A stretch of 5,966 bases of DNA from an uncultured archaeon (GTDB lineage: Archaea > Thermoproteota > Nitrososphaeria > Nitrososphaerales > CALBXV01). Positions 1 through 5,966 of the stretch are shown here, piece after piece. Positions within the stretch are counted from its first letter, which is position 1, and each line of letters begins with the position of its first letter. The translations under genes and the position numbers were made by a program. The DNA is taken from NCBI GenBank assembly GCA_937890045.1, contig CALBXV010000499.1, positions 1-5,966 on the forward strand, given 5' to 3'. The notes under the pieces were generated by a model, which did not search any database, was not told the DNA's origin, and saw only the letters and a list, made by a program, of their open reading frames with translations.

Positions 1-3000
1 GGTGGAACTACAGGACCAACTCCAGCACAACCACCACATCCAGATGACCATTCTATACATGATGATGGTGTAGGTTTTGGTGTAGCACCAAGTGATAATC
101 CACAAACTTTTGATGTTCGTGGACATACGGTTACAGGAACTAAAACTTTTGATAGACCTAATCAAGATGCTATTACTATAATGACAAATAGAGTTGGATT
201 TCCATATATTCCATTTGGTAGTGGAGTTAAAACGGGACCAGTTGATTTTTTAAGTGGTGTACAAGGTTCTTGGGGGGCTGGAACTTTACCACTCGGATTT
301 TCTTTTAATATGACCGATTCATTATTATCACCTGGTACTCCACCCGTATTAAGTTTAGATACATTAAGACATACAATACCTGAAGTTGGACCATCTCCAA
401 CATTTACGAGTGATTATTCACGATATGATGAGGAACTTGGTAGTCAGTTTAATACCGTAGAAGGAATTATAAGTTCACAATATACTGATACAGAAAAATT
501 ACATTCGAGCTATGGAACACAATTTCATATATCGGGGTTTAATCGTAGTGATATGTATATTACTAATATAGATGAATTATCCACTCCTATATTTAAATCA
601 TTTACTCGTGGCAGTGTAGGACTTGGTAAAATTGGATTGACATCACCAAATTTTAATCCATTTGAATTTGGAACTGATTTACCTTATGTAATATCACAAA
701 TAACAGCAACAGGTCCACAAACAGATTCAAAAGTATTTAGTAATACACCAAAATTAGCAGGTGCATATGGTAGTGATTTTATGACTCTACCAATATCAGG
801 TTATAATGGTTTATATATGGGATCACAAGGGGATATTGTACCTATTACACCGTCTGTAATTGGACTTGGTGGACATACAGGACCAGCAGTAGTAGGTGGA
901 GGTGTTAATTATTATGGAAGTTTAGTTTCAATAACACCAAGAGGTTCAATATATAGAGCAGATGATGGAACATATCAAGTTCCACAATCAGGAATAAATA
1001 CTTTACCTCCAGGCGGAACAAGTAATATTCCCACTTTTGACGATACACAAATTACTCATAATATTCCACAAATAACTTTGAGTGGACCATTTGGTGATGA
1101 GGAGTATCAAAGTATATTACAGTTAACTCCTGTGGCAGCAGATGCACATGGAAGTGATTTTTCCATTACACCATTAGCAAATTATACAAGTCAATTTTCT
1201 TCCGATAATTATCAAACTGATATTGATAGTGGATTTGATCGTGATAATATGTATATTCCGAGTATTGATGAACCATCTACTCCTGTTTTTAATCAATTTA
1301 CTCGTAGTGAAACTTCATTAATTAAAATAGATCCTGCGGGATATTCGAATTTTGGTTGGTCTCATTCAAATTTTGATCCAGACAATGATGATTTTTTCGA
1401 TTTTCCAGCAATACCAACAATTCCATATAATATTCCATATCATAAATCAGGTGAAGAACATTTACAACCGTTTGTAATAAGAGATATTGGAGATGTGTGG
1501 GGATATACTGATACAGATTTATTTACAGCAACTCCTTTAGGAAAAGCTGCCGGATTTATTAACGATATAGCCGGAGAATTTTTAAGAGCCCCACCTGATG
1601 TGTTGATGGATAGAACCAAAGCTGATGTTACCAGAATATCTAAATTTTTAGAGTCTCCAAAGGGTATATTGTTTATAGCAGAACAGTTTATTTTACAGGC
1701 ATTTAATCCTACATTAGAAACAAAAGTTTGGAATCCATTATCACTTGGATCAATAGTTCCTTTAATTCATATTAAGAGGCACGCGCCAATAGAGATATAT
1801 GGAGACAAATATACTGATGCACTTACATTATTAGATGATAGCCGAATTAAATTTCAATCTCCATTAGCAACTGTTTTTGGTTCAAAACTTCCTGTTGATA
1901 AGAGGTTGCTTGCAGTTAATCCGAATAAATATACGTGGCCAATAGCAGGAGGACTTGCGGCCGCAGTAAAAGATTCAAAAAAGATAGAAGGTTCTCAAAG
2001 TAAAGTAACGGGACGAGCAAAAAAACAATCTGATGGTGGTATTAAAGATTTATTTCAAAAACTTAGTTTTAACAAATACGATAGTGGAAATAATGTTTAT
2101 TTAACAAAAGACGGTATAATGGGAACACCTAAACCAGACGGTCCTTTTGGATTTTTGGCAAGTTTACCATTAACAGTTTCAGAAGCTCAGAATCAAGTTA
2201 CAAATGCATTAACTAATTGGGCAACTTCAGCAATTGAAAGTCGGTGGGGAAGTACACCAGACGTAGATGAAAGACAACCACCTCCTCATAGATTTGATTT
2301 ATTAGAACAAACAAATAAATCTATTCCAATTTCGGGACCACTATTAAATAGTCCATTAGCTCAAATAATGGCGTCATACTATCCTGGGATGCAGGGTACG
2401 TATTCATTTCCAACTCATATACCAGGAAATTTGTGGTCAGTATATGGACACGAAAAGCAGTATCCAGTTACAAAAGGAGCAACACCATTAATAAGTGGAA
2501 TTAAATTAGATGGTCCTACTTGGGGAGTATCATTACTAAAAAAGGTAACTGGAATTGATATTGGTGATCAAGGTGAATATACTGGTAGAAGTTATGGAGA
2601 ATTAGATAAACCAATATTATATGATGTAAATCCATTAAAAGCTATAGATAGAGCTCTGGGTGGATATTCAATAACACGGGGTAGTCTAGATAGTCCAATA
2701 ATAACAATACCATATGATGGCAATTATTATCAACCTGAAATAGACTTCATTTATCAGAAAAATCATAATAAAGGTAAACTTATACCAATAACTGGTCAAC
2801 AACACAGTAATGGACCAGGTTATGGTTTAGCAGCAATGGCAACGGCAGAAGATAATTATGAACAATATGATGGTACAAAAAATAAACTTGTATGGTTCAG
2901 AGGATATGATGCTAATGATAAAATTATTATAGAACCACCATTAGCATTAACATCAGTAATAAACAAGGGTGTTTTTCAGGAACATTTTACTGCACCAGGT

Positions 3001-5966
3001 GATGCATCGAAAACCAAGCCTGGTACTTATTCAAGTCTATTAACATTAGCTGGATCAACTGGTCAAAAAATTCCAAGTGCACTTGGAGTTACTGAAGATT
3101 ATATATATATCAATAAAGATGAAAATGGTAAACCAGCAGTTCAACCATTTATATCGTATAATGTTAAACCAAGTGGTACTCAAACTATTTCAATATATAA
3201 TAAACTCACACCATCCACAGATCGGGGAGTTTTAAAGGGTTTTAATGAAGCTCCATTATTGATATATGAACCATTGGAATTAGATCCTGAAATATATCCA
3301 GCAGAATTACAGATTGCTAAAGCGGGTGTTTTTCTCGGTGATAATTTTAAAAAGGGTAAAGAATACAGTAAGGATTATGTATATACGGGAAACGTTGCCG
3401 GTAAAGACGGGCAATTCAATGGATTTTCCGGTCACCAATTATCTATTATGAGAATGCCAGCGGATGACAGTTTTAATTATGGTATTAAAGCAACTCGGAC
3501 TGTGGCATATAAGGGAGCCAAAGATGATACTGAACCAGGAACAAAAAAGACATATACAGTAAATTTAGAGAAACTTCCAGTTCCAATTAAGATTGCAGAT
3601 GTTTTTCAAAGTAATCAATATAGCAACCAAATAACATATCTTTCAAGGCTCTTAAAAGATAGGGAATTTCCTTATATACAAATTGGACCGGCTGGTGGCC
3701 CCACCACAGATCCAGTAACAGGTAAAACAATTTGGAACACACCTACTGAACTAAAAGGCAAAGTTCTTGCAATTAGTAAAACAACGTATATTCATAAATC
3801 CTGGCCGACAACTGCAGGGCAGAAATATAGATATGCAAATCCAAATTTTGATATTTCACAGGAACTGAACGGTGAATGGGTAGGATCCGCGACAAGAGCA
3901 GGACAGTTAAATATTATTCCAAGTTTTAAAGATGATGTTACTGGAAATAGCGTATTTACAAAAGGTATTTTTATTGGTGATAGGTATGGGGACACAGATA
4001 CTTCGGGTACTAATTGGACAGATTTTGGGGTACAATATTGGTCAGGACACGGATCTCCAACCGTACCAACTTATCCACTTGAAGGAAAAGAAAGGGCACT
4101 TGGACACGCGAGTACTCCAAAAGCAAAACAAGATGTAATATTTATCCATAATGGAAGTACTCTATCACCAGCCGCTACGAAAGTTTGGGGAAGTACTCTT
4201 AGTGTAGCTGGTACTCCAAAAGAGATTTCAACAAAATTTGACCATGAAAGACCAACGGTTGATGGAGTAACTACATCAGGACCAGTAACCCAGCCCGATG
4301 GTAAAAACATTTACAAAAAAAGTGGTACATTATATTTATCAGGTCATGGAACTCTCACACCAACAGGTAAATTAGCAGATGACCAAGCAGGATTTTCGAT
4401 AGGACAAAGGATAGGTGATCCTACTTTTACAAATAAAGTAACGGCATATAGTGAGACTAATAAAGAACCCATATCAATATCAGCCGATACATTTCTAAAT
4501 TTTAGTGGTGATTTATACGATAAAGATAATAGATACGGTAAAGGATATCAATATACTGTTGATCAGTCACCGTTATACATTATAGGTGGTACGGATAGTG
4601 ATTATGGACTTGCACAGGCAAAAATAAAACAAGTTTATAAAATAACATCTGATACAGTAACAATTGGTACAGAAAAAGTTTATAATACACATCCATCAAT
4701 ATCAGGAGAAGGTGTCAGTTTTGGTGGTTTATCGAGAGGTGAAAGGATATTTAATGATAGTTTCGATGGTGATTTATATGATTCGGAAAATAAATATACT
4801 GATATTATTGGTGGTAGTGAAACTCAAAGTAGTCCTTTAACAAAAACAAGATTAAGAATAGATGACGATAAAGACCCAGTTGTTCAAATACAGACTGCCC
4901 ATCTTAATACGGCAAGATTTAATGTAGATGGAAGAACTACACTTTCAGGTCCTATAAAACTTCAAAATTTTCCATTATTCAATAACCAATCGGGAGGAAA
5001 TCTTGGTTCAGAAAAACAATCACTCGGTTTTATTGATGAAAGTGGAACACCTATACAATTGGCAGATAGTTTATATGGACATCAATGGAATGCAGGTAAA
5101 AGGGGAACACTAACTTTCAAAGATGGATATGAAAAGAGTATAAAGAGTGTACCCGAAACTGACAAAGAGAAATTAAGGGGTATAGTTGATGAAGGTAGAT
5201 TTGGATTAAGTAATCAAGAATTACCACAAGTTATTAAAAAGTTATCTACAAAGAATATAAATACAGATGGAAATGTTACAATCACAGACGGAGGGGATAA
5301 CACGGTAGAATCACAAATAGTACAAGATATCCATGAAAGAACAGTTGAATTAAATAAGACAGGAAATTTACTTGATAGATACAAGACTTTAGCATATGGT
5401 GATATACCAAAATCTACTGATGACAGTGAAAAGTATGGTAAAAAAACTGCAAAGACAGATAAGGGTGGACAATACCCAGGCCAGGCAAAGGATATTTCCA
5501 CCACAGGCCTGGTATACAAAATTGATTCAGAGGGTAAACTAGGATTAGTAAAGAAAGATGAGAAAAATTATATGTATGGTCAAGGTACTGGTATTGGGGA
5601 ACCTGATTCTATTAATATGACTCCATATGGTGACGATAGTGAGAAACCCGATTACATTAAATTTAAAATTTATGACATAGTAAATAAAAAATATATTATA
5701 TTTAGAGCATTTTTGAGTGGAATAAGTGAATCACTTACTCCAGAATGGAGTTCAGAAAGATACATTGGTCGTCCAGATAGTGTCCATGTTTATCAAGGAG
5801 TGGATAGGTCAATGAGTTTTGAATTTATGGTTGTTCCAAGTAGTAAACAAGAATTACCTATTCTATGGGAAAAATTGAATTATCTTGTTGGACTTACATA
5901 CCCATCTTGGAAGAAAGTTGGAGATGGTAAAAGAATGGAAGCCCCATTTATTAGTTTAACCATTGG
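1..5966 (+). CDS. Giant phage virion structural protein (tail/baseplate associated), partial at both ends
   Basis: Frame 1 is open for all 1988 codons, with neither the true start nor the stop in view, so the protein exceeds roughly 200 kDa. The C-terminal part (residues 1884-1988) carries motifs I recognise from long structural proteins of marine and T4-like phages: FRAFLSG, EW, YIGRP, SFEF, SKQELP and KLNYL. The role is therefore inferred to be a particle component, most likely in the tail or baseplate; no enzymatic motif is visible. Order: Lys-poor Ser/Thr/Gly/Pro/Tyr-rich region with a diverged repeat (1-480), helical segment (about 494-594), long beta-rich-looking region (595-1660) with recurring short motifs, Lys-rich connector (1660-1880), C-terminal domain. 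There is no clear membrane segment and no cysteine. The first in-frame ATG (nt 181) is an unlikely start: no Shine-Dalgarno-like purine run precedes it and the same type of protein sequence continues upstream. The reading frame is certain; the product is a family-level inference, and the exact virion position is unknown. A contractile injection system component is a less likely alternative. Confidence 0.85.
532..609 (+). repeat. Diverged internal repeat, copy A (residues 178-203)
   Basis: Copy A starts SGFNRSDMYI and ends STPIFKSFTR. It aligns without gaps to residues 410-435 (copy B), 232 residues downstream, with 17 of 26 positions identical: S-G-F, R, M-Y-I, I-D-E, S-T-P, F and F-T-R are all kept. 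Several codons are also shared, such as ATG TAT ATT and TTT ACT CGT. Both copies are followed within about 20 residues by an N-F-[ND]-P motif. This points to an ancient in-frame duplication of a module of about 230 residues. Confidence 0.8.
1228..1305 (+). repeat. Diverged internal repeat, copy B (residues 410-435)
   Basis: Copy B starts SGFDRDNMYI and ends STPVFNQFTR and matches copy A (nt 532-609) at 17 of 26 residues without a gap. The downstream N-F-D-P (457-460) corresponds to N-F-N-P (217-220) after copy A. The copies are too diverged for recent recombination, so the protein family probably carries this motif as a structural repeat. A further copy could lie upstream of the window. Confidence 0.8.
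1480..1782 (+). other. Helical conserved-looking core segment (within the CDS)
   Basis: Residues 494-594 differ from the low-complexity sequence before them. They begin RDIGDVWGYTD, continue with a small-residue stretch (GKAAGFINDIAGEFLRAPP, 514-532), a basic/acidic helix DRTKADVTRISKFLESPKG, an amphipathic hydrophobic helix ILFIAEQFILQAF (556-568), then NP (569-570), a Glu, W-NPL (577-580) and end near IHIKRH (589-594). The combination of a 'PKG-x-x-FI-x-x-Q-x-x-LQ' helix followed by NP...E...NPL is reminiscent of a segment I associate with phage structural proteins of this kind, but I cannot confirm it without a search. The hydrophobic helix contains Glu and Gln and is too short and polar to be a convincing membrane span. 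A virion-buried helix is the simplest reading. Confidence 0.4.
3325..3348 (+). repeat. Short recurring motif G-[VI]-F-[LI]-G-D, copy 1 (residues 1109-1116)
   Basis: GVFLGDNF is matched by GIFIGDRY at nt 3964-3987: G, F, G and D are identical and the other four positions are mostly conservative. Both are preceded by a Lys within two residues and followed by a hydrophilic turn. This may mark the first strand of a repeated beta module; the match is too short to prove homology. Confidence 0.45.
3964..3993 (+). repeat. Short recurring motif G-[VI]-F-[LI]-G-D, copy 2 (residues 1322-1331)
   Basis: GIFIGDRYGD resembles both the copy at nt 3325 and GFSIGQRIGD at nt 4390-4419, sharing G, I-G, R and G-D with the latter (6 of 10 residues). 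It is followed about 17 residues later by S-G-H-G, while in the third copy S-G-H-G comes just before, so the order of the motifs is not constant. Confidence 0.45.
4042..4068 (+). repeat. S-G-H-G motif, copy 1 (residues 1348-1356)
   Basis: SGHGSPTVP recurs 99 residues later as SGHGTLTP (nt 4339-4362). Each copy follows a short aromatic strand (VQYW and TLYL) and leads into a Thr/Pro turn, which fits equivalent positions in two neighbouring beta modules. Confidence 0.4.
4153..4224 (+). repeat. Twelve-residue imperfect tandem repeat (residues 1385-1408)
   Basis: Two adjacent 12-residue units, GSTLSPAATKVW and GSTLSVAGTPKE, share 7 of 12 residues. Their first 11 bases, ggaagtactct, are identical, at 4153 and 4189. 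A related in-frame agtact occurs earlier at 4111 (encoding S-T, followed by P-K as in unit 2). This looks like a small slippage or duplication that has since diverged. Confidence 0.55.
4339..4362 (+). repeat. S-G-H-G motif, copy 2 (residues 1447-1454)
   Basis: SGHGTLTP pairs with SGHGSPTVP at nt 4042-4068. S-G-H-G is identical and both are followed by Thr and Pro. The 99-residue spacing gives a possible module length for this part of the protein. Confidence 0.4.
4390..4419 (+). repeat. Short recurring motif, copy 3 (residues 1464-1473)
   Basis: GFSIGQRIGD matches GIFIGDRYGD (residues 1322-1331) at 6 of 10 positions. It is the weakest member of the set and could be convergence in a Gly-rich beta protein. 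Confidence 0.35.
4507..4590 (+). repeat. GDLYD repeat, copy 1 (residues 1503-1530)
   Basis: GDLYDKDNRY followed 15 residues later by IIGG. It recurs 87 residues downstream as GDLYDSENKY followed by IIGG. Seven of ten residues in the first block are identical, with the conservative change R/K. The residue two before GDLYD is Phe in both copies. The spacer to IIGG is longer here by about 13 residues. Confidence 0.6.
4768..4815 (+). repeat. GDLYD repeat, copy 2 (residues 1590-1605)
   Basis: GDLYDSENKY runs almost directly into T-D-IIGG. Compared with copy 1 (nt 4507-4590), the stretch between N-x-Y and IIGG is shortened. The codons ggt gat tta and gat are shared. An acidic, tyrosine-bearing loop of this type could bind a metal ion, but no established ion-binding signature is recognised. 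Confidence 0.6.
5473..5514 (+). other. GC-rich inverted repeat inside the coding sequence
   Basis: The left arm taccCaggcc (5473-5482, one bulged C) is complementary to ggcctggta (5506-5514), leaving a loop of about 23 bases. The patch is notably richer in G and C than its surroundings and uses codons uncommon elsewhere in the gene (ggc, cag, acc, ctg). No U-run follows, so it is not an intrinsic terminator, and the reading frame passes through it intact. Function, if any, is unknown. Confidence 0.3.
5650..5966 (+). other. C-terminal phage structural domain (within the CDS, truncated by the window end)
   Basis: Residues 1884-1988 are the most recognisable part of the protein. In order they show DYIKFKIYD, an aromatic beta strand ending FRAFLSG (1901-1907), E-W (1915-1916), YIGRP (1921-1925), Y-Q-G (1932-1934), the strand SMSFEFMV, SKQELP (1947-1952), the helix WEKLNYL (1956-1962) and Y-P (1966-1967). 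From memory, related domains occur near the C-terminus of large structural proteins of marine and other myovirus-type phages, where the order 'FRAF / EW / Y-GR / Y-G-R / strand / S-QE / K-NYL' is retained. The window stops at APFISLTI; in relatives I would expect a G-rich turn and a final beta segment, with the stop within roughly 50-150 codons. That distance is inference. The exact structural role is not shown by the sequence. Confidence 0.6.

Noticed and set aside
181..183. The first in-frame ATG as the gene start
   Set aside because: The frame is open to the window edge, the upstream 60 codons read as the same kind of protein, and the bases before it (gctattactata) hold no Shine-Dalgarno-like sequence.
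1666..1704. Transmembrane helix at residues 556-568
   Set aside because: The hydrophobic run is short and interrupted by Glu and Gln; an amphipathic buried helix fits better.
3792..3995. A 67-codon ORF on the - strand
   Set aside because: It is antisense to the continuous frame-1 gene. Its protein is an unrecognisable product of complementing A/T-rich codons.
3932..4138. A 68-codon ATG-to-stop ORF on the + strand in frame 2
   Set aside because: It lies wholly inside the long frame-1 gene, has no family resemblance and no distinct ribosome binding context. It is a shadow of the real coding frame.
4071..4310. A 79-codon ORF on the - strand
   Set aside because: It is antisense to the frame-1 gene in a Thr/Pro/Gly-rich stretch where few complementary stops arise; nothing supports independent coding.
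5473..5514. Intrinsic transcription terminator
   Set aside because: A hairpin is possible, but no T-run follows and an open coding frame continues for at least 450 bases beyond it.
5214..5519. A 101-codon ORF on the - strand with hydrophobic stretches
   Set aside because: The apparent hydrophobic segments come from complementing Lys, Asp and Glu codons of the sense gene. It overlaps the Lys-rich connector completely.
1..5966. A multi-gene defence system, CRISPR array or retroelement
   Set aside because: There are no regularly spaced identical repeats, no reverse transcriptase, nuclease or ATPase motifs, and no intergenic space; the whole window is one coding frame.

Overview
The whole window lies inside one very long gene on the + strand. 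Frame 1 reads without a stop from the first base to the last (1988 complete codons plus two bases), so the gene's start lies to the left and its stop to the right. Residue numbers below count from the first codon of the window. No second gene, RNA gene, mobile element, CRISPR array, promoter or terminator can be supported.

The encoded protein looks like a giant virion structural protein of a tailed phage, probably a large AT-rich myovirus-type phage (or prophage) of the kind common in environmental metagenomes. The best evidence is the last ~105 residues (1884-1988). They carry a pattern I recognise from long structural (baseplate or tail associated) proteins of marine and other T4-like phages: an opening D-Y-I-K-F, then F-R-A-F-L-S, E-W, Y-I-G-R-P, a Y-x-G turn, S-x-S-F-x-F, S-K-Q-E-L-P, a K-L-N-Y-L helix and Y-P. 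The recognition is from memory, not from a search. The organism cannot be named. Codon use is strongly A/T-ending (TTA, ATA, AGA, CCA and GGA are frequent), in keeping with an AT-rich phage genome.

Layout: residues 1-480 (nt 1-1440) are rich in Ser, Thr, Gly, Pro, Tyr and Asp, very poor in Lys, and contain a diverged internal repeat. Residues ~494-594 (nt 1480-1782) form a helical, better-ordered segment that may be a conserved core. Residues ~595-1300 are mixed, beta-rich-looking sequence with no domain I can name. Residues ~1109-1605 hold several short recurring motifs that suggest repeated beta modules. Residues ~1660-1880 are a Lys-rich hydrophilic connector. Residues 1884-1988 are the phage structural domain, cut by the window edge. 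No cysteine occurs in the 1988 residues.

I found no evidence of a new multi-gene system. What merits a second look is the architecture of this one protein: its size, its repeats, its compositional switch and its lack of cysteine.
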